From Flavobacterium sp. (GTDB taxonomy: Bacteria > Bacteroidota > Bacteroidia > Flavobacteriales > Flavobacteriaceae), in the NCBI RefSeq assembly GCF_004211145.1, contig NZ_SEBS01000006.1, positions 1 through 64,000 of the forward strand: a stretch of DNA of 64,000 bases. Direction: 5' to 3'. Position numbers and translations under genes: made by a program. This document shows, piece by piece, positions 52,829-60,658 of the stretch; the first letter of the stretch is position 1; every line of letters begins with the position of its first letter. The notes under the pieces were generated by a model. That model saw nothing but the letters and a program-made list of their open reading frames with translations, was not told where the DNA came from and searched no databases.

Positions 52829-53039
52829 AGCTGAAATATTTAAAGGTTGTTGTCCTTTAAATGTAAAAATCGCATAACGGATGACCAAATAAAATCGTCT
52901 AACTACTTAGAAATAAGTCATTTTGCAGGAATTTAGCTTATAAATCGTAACTGAAATTCGAATCGAAAAAGCATCAAATTCATTAAGAGTGTGATTTTTA
53001 ATGGACGTAATGCTTTTGCAGATCCCAGAAACGGCTACG

Positions 53040-53474
53040 TCATTTCTGTTTTGCTTTGATGAACTTCCCGTCCTGAGTGAAATTCAAGTCGGTGTTGTTC
53101 GATATGTCGACGTCGATGTCCTTGTGGCCAATGTCGATATGCGTGATTTTTTGCTGCGGGTATTTCGCTTTCACATAGTCGACGATCGCGGGAAGAATGT
53201 AACCCGTCGGAATCGCGTTGTCGTTTCCGTCTATCTCGCGCCATTGGCCGGAGTTCGTGAATTCGATCTCGATTCCGTTCGCGAGTTCGACCTCGTACCC
53301 TTTCTCACCGATCTGGCTTTCTTTTTTCACCTTCTCGACTTTGGCGTCCTTAAAGTATTTTTCGAGGAAATTTTGTGCTTCTTTAGGCAGGTCGGTGACT
53401 TTCATTTTGCTGTCCTGGGCTTGTGTGAATGTCGCGCCCAACAAAAATATCAGGCTGAGGATCGTAGTTCTCAT
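53040..53474 (-). CDS. PepSY-like (DUF2874) periplasmic protein, paralogue 1
   Basis: The 144-residue protein has a signal peptide (MRTTILSLIFLLGATFTQAQ), then two PepSY-like halves: KVTDLPKEAQNFLEKYFKDAKVEKVKKE with YEVELANGIEIEFTNSGQWREIDG, and ILPAIVDYVKAKYPQQKITHIDIGHKDIDVDISNNTDLNFTQDGKF. The DUF2874/BLIP-like fold is thought to bind or inhibit peptidases or act as a folding helper; no partner is known. It is the first from the left of three tandem paralogues. Confidence 0.85.
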   Translation of the reverse strand: MRTTILSLIFLLGATFTQAQDSKMKVTDLPKEAQNFLEKYFKDAKVEKVKKESQIGEKGYEVELANGIEIEFTNSGQWREIDGNDNAIPTGYILPAIVDYVKAKYPQQKITHIDIGHKDIDVDISNNTDLNFTQDGKFIKAKQK

Positions 53475-53554
53475 GGTCGTGTGTTTTAAAGTTCACCCTA
53501 ATTTACGACTGCAAAAAATGAAATCCCAAGCCTTTAATACTGCGTTAAGAAGGT

Positions 53555-53974
53555 TTATTGAAGTAATTGTCCCTTGGCGTCGAATGCGAGCGCGATATCG
53601 CCGTTGAGGTTCACCTCGATACTATTCGCGCTTTTTTCTATGGACGTGATACGTTTGCGCGGAAAATTTGCCTGGATGTATTCTGCGACGTTTTCCGGAA
53701 GCATTGCCTTCGGAAGAGATGCTCCGTCTCCATCGACTTCACGCCAATCGCCATTTTCAGCAAATTTGATCGCCGTTCCCTGAGCGAGTCGGACCTCGTA
53801 CGGAGCGGTCGATGCGTCTTTTTTGCGGCAACTTGCCACGGGACGGTTTTTATAGTGTTTGGAAAGGAAAATTTTGGCGGGTTGCGGCAATTCGGCCACT
53901 GAAATTTTAGACGATTGGGCGGTACAGAAGAAGCCGCCTGAAAGTAGGAGAGCGAAAAGGATAATGTTTTTCAT
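53555..53974 (-). CDS. PepSY-like periplasmic protein, paralogue 2
   Basis: The 139-residue protein has a signal peptide (MKNIILFALLLSGGFFCTAQ) and repeats the same two-part pattern: VAELPQPAKIFLSKHYKNRP, YEVRLAQGTAIKFAENGDWREVDGDG, LPENVAEYIQANFPRKRITSIEKSANSIEVNLNGDIALAFDAKGQL. Spacing of 80 bp to paralogue 1 and shared strand suggest a duplicated unit. Confidence 0.85.
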   Translation of the reverse strand: MKNIILFALLLSGGFFCTAQSSKISVAELPQPAKIFLSKHYKNRPVASCRKKDASTAPYEVRLAQGTAIKFAENGDWREVDGDGASLPKAMLPENVAEYIQANFPRKRITSIEKSANSIEVNLNGDIALAFDAKGQLLQ

Positions 53975-54106
53975 AGCGTTTTTTTTTTGTGCAAAGTGCT
54001 GGATGGAAGTGCAAAGTGCAGCGTGCGAAGTTCAAAGTTAGGTGTTTGGGGGAACGGGGACGTTGTAGGATTTTGAAGATTTATTTCATTATTTGTGAAG
54101 GACTGG

Positions 54107-54142
54107 CTAAAGTCGAAAGTCGAAAGTCGAAAGTCTAAAGCT
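54107..54142. repeat. AAAGTCG phrase repeats
   Basis: Four near-copies of the 7-nt unit AAAGTCG end right at the stop of PepSY paralogue 3. A second phrase, AAGTGCAAAGTGCAG, lies at about 54008-54040. Confidence 0.6.
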
Positions 54143-54554
54143 ATTTAAGTTTGCCGTTCAGGTCGAAGGAAAGTTTCGCGCCATTTACGAGCGTGACATC
54201 TATAGACTTAGCGGTTTTGGTAGCTTTCAACAACCGATGTCCGGGTTGGGCTTTCCTGATTTGGTCGATGACGGCGGGTCCGAGAAATGTCGGTTGGATG
54301 GAATGTACTTTTCCGTCGATTTCGGTCCAGTCGCCAGATTCGGTGAGGTCGATCTCAGTGTCGTCGGCGAGAACAGCCTTGTACCGGATGTTGTCGCCCT
54401 CAGTAAACTGCATGCATTGGCGCAATGCGACGCTCGAGAAGTTAGTCTCTATGAACGTAAGCGCCTTTTCAGGAAGTTGCGACGGTTGGATCTTCTTTTT
54501 TTGGGCTTGCAGCGAACAGGCGCACAGCAACAAAAGCAAACATATTTTTCTCAT
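54141..54554 (-). CDS. PepSY-like periplasmic protein, paralogue 3
   Basis: The 137-residue protein starts at ATG 54554 (MRKICLLLLLCACSLQAQ); a frame to 54644 is longer but has no better signal. The pattern is KIQPSQLPEKALTFIETNF, YKAVLADDTEIDLTESGDWTEIDG, FLGPAVIDQIRKAQPGHRLLKATKTAKSIDVTLVNGAKLSFDLNGKL. It is the most diverged of the three. It is divergent from the broken lipoprotein gene across 80 bp. Confidence 0.85.
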   Translation of the reverse strand: MRKICLLLLLCACSLQAQKKKIQPSQLPEKALTFIETNFSSVALRQCMQFTEGDNIRYKAVLADDTEIDLTESGDWTEIDGKVHSIQPTFLGPAVIDQIRKAQPGHRLLKATKTAKSIDVTLVNGAKLSFDLNGKLK

Positions 54555-54634
54555 ATTCGGGAAACGGAATTCGTAGAAGGTAATAACTTTGTAAATCCGG
54601 ATTAATTGTATTTTGACCGCAGAATTTTTTCTCA

Positions 54635-55171
54635 ATGTATACAAAATTTTCCAGACTCATACCGTTGTTTTTCACACTTTTGCTTTTGGCGTCGGCGATT
54701 GCGTGTTCCAATGAGGATGACAGGAATGCGGCCGACGAAATTGATGCTTTCGAAGTGCTCGACGTCTCGAAGATCGATGTACGAAATTCACATCAACGCT
54801 TTCAGCTCCGCGCACGATTTGAACGGCATCACTGCCGTCTGGATTACCTGAAGAATTTGGACGTAAATATGATTTGAATCATGCCGATTTATCTGACGGG
54901 AATCGAGAATTCGTTCGGTTCGCCTTATTGCATCCGAAATTACAATTTGGTTGAAATACCGTCGACGGATCTGATCGCGTTCGAAAAAATTGCCGCCGAT
55001 GAACGCGTTTTAATCGTTGTAAATCCAAGCATTGCGACGCGAACTTTGCCGCTTCCTCCAACTTCTCAAGATTCATGGTTCGATGTGATGACGCAACAGC
55101 AAACGAATGTTTCCGCTTCACTTTCGTTGGGTGCTTGCGATTTCAAGGTTTTGAGACGCGAACTCGACTGA
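54635..55171 (+). pseudogene. Lipoprotein gene with three successive +1 frame changes
   Basis: ATG 54635 opens a lipoprotein signal (SRLIPLFFTLLLLASAIACSNEDD). Plausible coding sequence then moves through all three frames: first frame to about 54780 (EVLDVSKID), next frame to about 54850 (YEIHINAFSSAHDLNGITAV), third frame to about 54950 (LPEEFGRKYDLNHADLSDGN, then REFVRFALLHPK), then back to the first frame to TGA/TAG end at 55171 (LVEIPSTDLIAFEKIAADER...). Reading frame 1 straight through meets TGA at 54875 and a His/Arg-rich segment typical of a wrong frame. Decay or clustered sequence errors are both possible. Confidence 0.55.
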
Positions 55172-55197
55172 TTCCCAACCGATTGATTTTTGGGAAT
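55171..55197 (+). terminator. Perfect hairpin after the broken lipoprotein gene
   Basis: ATTCCCAA (55171-55178) and TTGGGAAT (55190-55197) form an 8-bp stem with an 11-nt loop. No T-run follows, so terminator activity is uncertain. Confidence 0.4.
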
Positions 55198-55225
55198 TGC
55201 GTTGGCGTCGTTTGAAATTTTAGCG

Positions 55226-55374
55226 TAAATTTGCACACCCTTTTCGGGACGCGGAATTTCAAGTTTATCGGGAACCCGCGTTAGGTCTTGAGCGGTTACC
55301 CTTTTAGCGGCGCGATAGCCAGCCGATAAAAGGTAAAAGCGGAAGACCGGCCGTAGGCAACGCCCAAATACAAA
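55226..55374 (+). promoter_or_regulatory. Structured leader RNA of mtaB with -7 box
   Basis: A -7 box TAAATTTG (55226-55233) with TTG 21 nt upstream starts a leader of about 135 nt. Stem A pairs 55249-55254 with 55276-55281 (ACGCGG/CCGCGT). Stem B pairs 55284-55289 with 55343-55348 (GGTCTT/AAGACC). Inside B, TTACC and TTTT (55296-55305) pair with AAAAGGTAA (55328-55336), and CGGC with GCCG (55308-55311, 55322-55325). A small GGC-AAC-GCC hairpin follows. It has no match I know among common riboswitches; a cis-regulatory RNA is inferred. Confidence 0.5.
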
Positions 55375-56700
55375 ATGGAAAAGAAAAAAGTCGCATTTTA
55401 CACACTTGGCTGCAAGCTCAATTTCAGTGAGACTTCGACGATCGCGCGCAGTTTTCAGGACGAAGGTTTTGATCGCGTGGACTTCGAGGAGGTCGCGGAT
55501 ATTTACGTGATCAACACGTGTTCGGTTACTGAAAATGCCGACAAGCAGTTCAAGCAGGTCGTGAAAAAGGCGATGAAACTCAACGACAAGGCGTTCGTCG
55601 CGGCCGTTGGTTGCTATGCGCAGTTGAAGCCTGAGGAATTGGCATCGGTTGACGGCGTCGATCTTGTTCTGGGTGCGACCGAAAAGTTTAAAATCACCGA
55701 TTATATAAACGATTTGAGTAAGAACGACTTTGGCGAAGTGCATTCGTGCGAAATCGTCGAAGCTGATTTTTACGTGGGAAGTTATTCGATAGGCGATAGG
55801 ACCAGGGCGTTTTTGAAGGTTCAGGACGGTTGCGATTATAAATGTACGTATTGTACGATTCCGCTCGCTCGTGGGATTTCTCGTTCGGACACTATGGAAA
55901 ATGTGTTGCGCAATGCGAAGGAGATTTCAGCCCAGAACATTCGCGAGATCGTTTTGACGGGCGTGAATATCGGCGATTATGGGAAAGGTGAGTTCGGAAA
56001 TAAGAAACACGAGCACACTTTTTACGAATTAGTGCAGAATTTGGATAAGGTCGAAGGAATCGAGCGCTTGCGGATTTCATCGATCGAGCCGAATTTATTG
56101 AGGAACGAGACGATTGATTTCGTGTCGAAAAGCCGGACGTTCGTGCCTCACTTCCACATTCCGTTGCAATCGGGAAGCAATGATATTTTGAAGAAGATGA
56201 AGCGCAGGTATATGCGTGAATTGTATTCGGAACGCGTCGCTAAGATTCGCGAGGTGATGCCGCACGCTTGTGTCGGGGTTGATGTTATCGTTGGATTTCC
56301 TGGTGAAACCGATGAGCATTTCCTTGAAACGTATCACTTTTTGAACGATTTGGATATTTCGTATTTGCATGTGTTTACATATTCGGAGCGCGACAATACG
56401 GAAGCTGCCGAGTTTGACGGCGTCGTTCCGGCCAATGTTCGCGCGAAACGGTCTAAGATGTTACGCGGATTGTCGGTTAAGAAACGCCGTGCTTTTTATG
56501 AGAGTCAATTGAACTCGACGCGCACGGTTTTGTTCGAGGCCGAAAACAAGGAAGGTTATATTCACGGTTTTACGGAGAATTACGTGAAGGTGAAAACGCC
56601 TTGGAATCCGGAGTTGGTGAACACTTTGCATGAGGTTACGTTGACGAGGATTGACGATGATGGGATCGTGAGGATGGAATTTGTGGATGTTTTGGTTTAG
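55375..56700 (+). CDS. mtaB: tRNA N6-threonylcarbamoyladenosine 37 C2-methylthiotransferase
   Basis: This 441-residue radical-SAM enzyme adds a methylthio group to t6A37 of ANN-decoding tRNAs. The N-terminal UPF0004 domain holds cluster cysteines C13 (LGCKLNF), C49 (NTCSVTENAD) and C80 (VGCYAQL). The radical-SAM motif C153-xxx-C157-xx-C160 is in DGCDYKCTYCTIPLARG. The C-terminal TRAM-like end (YIHGFTENYVKVKTPW) is present. NTCSVTE and the length fit MtaB better than MiaB. It has a structured leader of its own. Confidence 0.93.
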   Translation: MEKKKVAFYTLGCKLNFSETSTIARSFQDEGFDRVDFEEVADIYVINTCSVTENADKQFKQVVKKAMKLNDKAFVAAVGCYAQLKPEELASVDGVDLVLGATEKFKITDYINDLSKNDFGEVHSCEIVEADFYVGSYSIGDRTRAFLKVQDGCDYKCTYCTIPLARGISRSDTMENVLRNAKEISAQNIREIVLTGVNIGDYGKGEFGNKKHEHTFYELVQNLDKVEGIERLRISSIEPNLLRNETIDFVSKSRTFVPHFHIPLQSGSNDILKKMKRRYMRELYSERVAKIREVMPHACVGVDVIVGFPGETDEHFLETYHFLNDLDISYLHVFTYSERDNTEAAEFDGVVPANVRAKRSKMLRGLSVKKRRAFYESQLNSTRTVLFEAENKEGYIHGFTENYVKVKTPWNPELVNTLHEVTLTRIDDDGIVRMEFVDVLV

Positions 56701-56980
56701 GATTTTCGACAAATTCAAAGTTCGGAGATTGCAACGCTGGTAACGGATATGTTTTTTTCGTCACCTTAAAATTACCACCACCACCCGCCCGAAAGTTAGT
56801 GCGATTCGCGATTCTTCGAATACACGAAAACTGCATCAATTCCTAAATTATCCGAAGCTTTTTCACACCCACGCAAAACCCTCAAACGCAAATTCAATCC
56901 TATTCCCAACGTTTAATTCAATCTCATCAGCTAAAAAACGCACATCATAAATCCATCGTAGCTTATCCATAACCTATCTA

Positions 56981-57394
56981 TCAAACAAGTTTTCCATAAC
57001 TATTACAATATTCCTTTCCCTCTTTCGGGTGCGTGAATTTCAACGCCGACCAAACGGAATCGATACCTATCGACTTGCTTTCGACCAATCCATATCCATA
57101 TCCGATCTTGATAACAATTTTGATATTCAAATCGGTGTTCTCTTGTCCCGACTTTGGCCAAGAAACCCACAACATTCCCGTCGGCTTGAGATGCTTTTTG
57201 AGAGTTTGAAATTCTTCGTGAAACTTTTGTTGCGTCACGACAAAAAAATGGATGTAATCGAATTCACCCGTTAATTTATCATGGATGTCAACATCAGGTA
57301 TGTCCGCCGTTTTCAAAAATTTTTCAGGCGCGTTTACGAGAAAAGTTCGCATGCCTTGATTGATCCCGAGTTTTTGTGAAACCGATTTCTCCAT
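56981..57394 (-). CDS. DUF3052-like protein
   Basis: The 137-residue protein opens SVSQKLGINQGMRTFLVNAPEKF and continues EFDYIHFFVVTQQKFHEEFQTLKKHLKPTGMLWVSWPK, the pattern of DUF3052-type proteins with a Rossmann-like half. The catalytic function is unknown. A plausible basic C-terminus follows (ALKFTHPKEGKEYCNSYGKLV). It is cytosolic. About 280 bp of featureless DNA separate it from mtaB. Confidence 0.75.
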   Translation of the reverse strand: MEKSVSQKLGINQGMRTFLVNAPEKFLKTADIPDVDIHDKLTGEFDYIHFFVVTQQKFHEEFQTLKKHLKPTGMLWVSWPKSGQENTDLNIKIVIKIGYGYGLVESKSIGIDSVWSALKFTHPKEGKEYCNSYGKLV

Positions 57395-57485
57395 TTTTCC
57401 AGTTCAGAATTTTGCTGAGAGTCAAGCGAGTGAAATTCCCAATCAGTTCACGAAATAAAAACGCTACATCTCGCGCAACGAAATC

Positions 57486-57827
57486 CTAATATTTCGAGTG
57501 AAACCTCACCTTCGTAATCCGATACACATTCACGCCGTACAACTCCACGAACTCATATACATGACGGCCGGGATGTTTGAAGTCGACCAACCGTTCGGCT
57601 GAAATCTCATAGTACATTTTCTCACCCTCCATCATGAGTCGCGCGCCGCTGTTGCGATAGGCCGATCGGATCAACGTAAATTCAGATAAGTTCCAGGTCG
57701 TGAGGTTCGCGTCGAATGTATCGCCGTGCGAATAAAGCCCTTCAGTGATTTCAGTCAGATCGCCGTAGTATTTTTGAATGCCTTCGAAAAATTCGACAAC
57801 CTTTTCACGGAGTTCGTTTGATATCAT
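57486..57827 (-). CDS. Hypothetical small protein
   Basis: The 113-residue protein (MISNELREKVVEFFEGIQKYYGD...) has one N-terminal helix and a beta-rich C-terminal half (ARLMMEGEKMYYEISAERLVDF, YEFVELYGVNVYRITKVRF). It has no signal peptide, cysteine or known motif. The fold could be NTF2-like, but I cannot assign it. It stands between the DUF3052-like gene and the GNAT-like gene, on the same strand. Confidence 0.6.
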   Translation of the reverse strand: MISNELREKVVEFFEGIQKYYGDLTEITEGLYSHGDTFDANLTTWNLSEFTLIRSAYRNSGARLMMEGEKMYYEISAERLVDFKHPGRHVYEFVELYGVNVYRITKVRFHSKY

Positions 57828-57855
57828 TTTCTAAACGTAAGATTTTTTTCCATAA

Positions 57856-57884
57856 ATAAAAAACCGCTTTCAGTTGAAAACGGT
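57856..57884 (-). terminator. Intrinsic terminator after the GNAT-like gene
   Basis: ACCG.TTTC and GAAA.CGGT form an 8-bp stem with one mismatch and loop AGTT. The minus strand continues with a T-rich run. Confidence 0.65.
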
Positions 57885-57927
57885 CAATTCATTGATTTTA
57901 TTACGTGGCATGTCACCAGGTGTAGCC

Positions 57928-58212
57928 TTAAATTTTTATCCCCGGCGGCAACAAATCCTTGTACTTCGGATTCTTCCTAAAGAAAGCCGCAATTTTGGGA
58001 AACGTCGGTACGACCTTGAATTTCTTCTCATACGCCGTCGCGAGAATCTCGTCGAGCAGTTCGTTGATGAAATCCTCGTTGGCGAAACCTTCGGGCGTCA
58101 CGATACGCGTGAGGAAAATCTTGCGTTCCTGATACGAATATTCCACGGTGATGAGCTTGCCGTCGGCAGTCGCTTCGAATTGTCTTTGAAAAGTATTGTC
58201 CTTGATCTCCAT
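57928..58212 (-). CDS. GNAT-like N-acetyltransferase (YjdJ-type)
   Basis: The 94-residue protein starts at ATG 58212 (MEIKDNTFQRQFEA). A TTG nine bases earlier would overlap the pirin stop and is less likely. The pattern GKLITVEYSYQERKIFLTRIVTPEGFANEDFINELLDEILATAYEKKFKVVPTFPKIAAFFRKNPKY is that of the small GNAT-like proteins (YjdJ/COG2388), with the acetyl-CoA pocket segment near KVVPTFP. The substrate is unknown. It is closely coupled to the pirin gene upstream. Confidence 0.75.
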   Translation of the reverse strand: MEIKDNTFQRQFEATADGKLITVEYSYQERKIFLTRIVTPEGFANEDFINELLDEILATAYEKKFKVVPTFPKIAAFFRKNPKYKDLLPPGIKI

Positions 58213-58217
58213 AATCG

Positions 58218-58937
58218 TCAATTTGTCATTGGCACTTCTACGATGAGTAATTTTGCGGCGTCTTTCACCTTAATATTGAATTCGCCGAATGCGGTTATCC
58301 CGATCGCATCGCGCATTCCGAGCGATTCGTCGGCGATCTCGATGCTGCCTTCAAGTACGAAAACGTACGCGCCTTGGTTTTTCGCGTGGCTTTCATACGA
58401 AATTGTTTTGCCCGAATCGAAAATCCCCAGATTGAACCACGTCTGTTGATAGACCCAAAGCGCATTCCCGTCGTTTTTGTCCGACGGAGAAACTACGTTC
58501 ACAAACGAATTTCGGCTGTTCTCCAAATCGAATGACTTTTGATCGTAACGCGGTTCCACATTTTGCTTTTCCGGGAATACCCAAAGTTGTAGCGTCTTGG
58601 CACGCTGGGTTGCGCTCGCGTTCATCTCGGAATGTAGAATCCCCGTGCCCGCGCTCATCACCTGGACTTCCCCGAACCCGATCACGCCCTCGTTGCCCAT
58701 GCTGTCGCGGTGCTTCAAACCACCTTCGAGCGGAATCGTGATGATTTCCATATTGTCGTGCGGATGCGTCCCGAAACCAGCTCCGGCAGCGATCGTATCG
58801 TCGTTCAACACGCGCAACATCCCGAACTGTATATTCTTCGGGTTGAAGTAATTTGCGAACGAAAACGAAAAGTTGGCTTGTAGCCAGCCATGATCGGCTT
58901 TACCGCGTTTGTCGGCCGGAAATAATTCTGTAATCAT
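58218..58937 (-). CDS. Pirin family protein
   Basis: This 239-residue bicupin has the pirin metal ligands H58 and H60 (GTHPHDNMEII) and H102 and E104 (GILHSEMNAS), and the second cupin half ends VLEGSIEIADESLGMRDAIGI. Bacterial pirins such as YhhW oxidise quercetin or act as redox-sensing regulators; the substrate here is not evident. The GNAT-like gene starts 5 bases after the stop, forming a two-gene unit closed by a terminator. Confidence 0.92.
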   Translation of the reverse strand: MITELFPADKRGKADHGWLQANFSFSFANYFNPKNIQFGMLRVLNDDTIAAGAGFGTHPHDNMEIITIPLEGGLKHRDSMGNEGVIGFGEVQVMSAGTGILHSEMNASATQRAKTLQLWVFPEKQNVEPRYDQKSFDLENSRNSFVNVVSPSDKNDGNALWVYQQTWFNLGIFDSGKTISYESHAKNQGAYVFVLEGSIEIADESLGMRDAIGITAFGEFNIKVKDAAKLLIVEVPMTN

Positions 58938-59049
58938 AATTTAGTGATAAAATAATCGGGCGCTTTAGGGCAATGCGCCAAAAAAAGTACTTTTATACAA
59001 ATTTCGACATTTAATTCCGTTCAGCTGTTAGGAATTCGTTAAAACAATT

Positions 59050-59718
59050 ATGAGGAAAATTCCCGTTTATTTTATGCCCGGACTCGCCGCCAGTCCTGAG
59101 ATTTTTGAAAATATCGAACTGCCCGAGGACGAGTTCGAAATCCATTTGCTCGAATGGACGTTGCCATTGCCCGGAGAAAAGCTCACCGATTACGCCGAAC
59201 GCATGTCGAAAATGATAACCGAGGAAAATCCCGTGATCATCGGCGTTTCGTTCGGAGGCGTGCTCGTGCAGGAAATGGCGCAGTTCGTGAAGCCTTTCCG
59301 AACCATCATCATATCAAGCGTAAAGTGCAATTCCGAATTTCCACTTCGGATGAAAATGGCCAAATACACCAAACTCTACAAGATTTTCCCGACCGGAATG
59401 GTGCAGGATTTGGAGCGTTTCCAAAAGCTGCCATTCGGTGGAAAACTGCGACAACGCTTCAAATTATACGAGAAGTTCCTCGCGATGCGCGACAAGATTT
59501 ACCTCGATTGGGCGCTTGAGCAGATCATAATCTGGGATAGGAAAACCCCCGATCCGAATGTCATACACATACACGGCGAGATCGACGACGTTTTCCCGCC
59601 AAAGCACATCCTGAGCGGCTTCATTCCCGTCAAAGGCGGCACGCACATAATGATCCTCAACAAATTCAAATGGATCAACGAAAACCTTCCCAAAATAATC
59701 CGCGACGGAAAACTTTAA
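59050..59718 (+). CDS. Alpha/beta hydrolase
   Basis: The 222-residue protein has the nucleophile elbow G-V-S67-F-G-G (IIGVSFGGVLVQEMAQ), an acidic residue in HIHGEIDDVFPP and the catalytic His in GGTHIMILN. The MPGLAASPEIFENIELP start is typical of a small flavobacterial serine-esterase or thioesterase-like group. There is no signal peptide, so it is cytosolic. The substrate is unknown. It precedes the lytic transglycosylase gene by 42 bases. Confidence 0.82.
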   Translation: MRKIPVYFMPGLAASPEIFENIELPEDEFEIHLLEWTLPLPGEKLTDYAERMSKMITEENPVIIGVSFGGVLVQEMAQFVKPFRTIIISSVKCNSEFPLRMKMAKYTKLYKIFPTGMVQDLERFQKLPFGGKLRQRFKLYEKFLAMRDKIYLDWALEQIIIWDRKTPDPNVIHIHGEIDDVFPPKHILSGFIPVKGGTHIMILNKFKWINENLPKIIRDGKL

Positions 59719-59760
59719 ACCCGTTTTTTGTAGCTTTACCACAAACGAAAATTCCCTGCC

Positions 59761-60654
59761 ATGAAAACTTTCCAAAAAATCAGCCTGATCGCCGTCATCG
59801 CATTAGCGAGCAGTTTCCTAATTTACGGCGTTTCCACCGACACCAAAAAAGAAATCCTAAAAGAAGGAACGGCCATGTATTTCCCGACCCAGGTCGATTT
59901 TGCTGGCGAACCGACTCCTTTGAACATATCCGACGTGCGCGAACGATTCGATCGCGAATTGCTCGTCAACGCGAATCTCGATGCGACGACATTACTCATC
60001 TTGAAAAGAGCGAACCGAGCGTTTCCCATAATCGAACCGATCCTTGCCAAAAACGGCGTTCCCGACGATTTTAAATATTTGGCCGTAATCGAAAGCGGTC
60101 TCGTAAATGCGGTTTCTCCAGCCGGCGCGAGAGGCGTTTGGCAATTCATGCCTGAAACGGCGAAGGAAAAGGGAATGGAAGTCAATGAAACCGTCGACGA
60201 ACGTTATCACCTCGAAAAATCGACCGAAGCGGCCTGCAGGTATTTACTCGACGCGAAGGCCAAATTCGGGAACTGGACATTGGCCGCGGCCTCGTACAAC
60301 GGCGGAATGGGCGGCGTGAACAAACAGATCACGTTCCAAAAAGTTTCGAATTACTACGATTTGCTGTTAACCGACGAAACGGCGCGTTACGTGTTCCGAA
60401 TCCTTGCGCTCAAAGAAATCATGAAAAATCCAGCGTTGTACGGATTTACGATCGCGCCCGAGGAAATGTATCCATTGCTCCCGACTCGCAAGATCGACGT
60501 TGATTCAAGCATCGTTGATTTGGCGACATTCGCACAAAGCCAAGGCATAAACTACAAGATTTTAAAAATCCACAATCCGTGGTTGCGCGACCGAAAATTG
60601 CCGAACGCCGCACGAAAAAAATACACCCTGGAAATCCCGACTAGCGGTTATTGA
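59761..60654 (+). CDS. Lytic transglycosylase (SLT domain)
   Basis: This 297-residue protein has an N-terminal signal/anchor (ISLIAVIALASSFLIYGV). The SLT domain holds the catalytic glutamate E111 (LAVIESGLVNAVSPAGARGVWQFM) and the signature SYNGGMGGVNKQI. It cuts the glycan strand of peptidoglycan, leaving anhydro-muramic ends. A C-terminal segment (QGINYKILKIHNPWLRDRKLP) resembles the start of a LysM-like module. A TauE/SafE permease starts 5 bases later, an operon-like spacing. Confidence 0.9.
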   Translation: MKTFQKISLIAVIALASSFLIYGVSTDTKKEILKEGTAMYFPTQVDFAGEPTPLNISDVRERFDRELLVNANLDATTLLILKRANRAFPIIEPILAKNGVPDDFKYLAVIESGLVNAVSPAGARGVWQFMPETAKEKGMEVNETVDERYHLEKSTEAACRYLLDAKAKFGNWTLAAASYNGGMGGVNKQITFQKVSNYYDLLLTDETARYVFRILALKEIMKNPALYGFTIAPEEMYPLLPTRKIDVDSSIVDLATFAQSQGINYKILKIHNPWLRDRKLPNAARKKYTLEIPTSGY

Positions 60655-60658
60655 TTAC

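Noticed and set aside
55226..55374. Cobalamin riboswitch upstream of mtaB
   Set aside because: The GGTTACCC start and AAAAGG element are suggestive, but the conserved CCGCCACTG core is absent.
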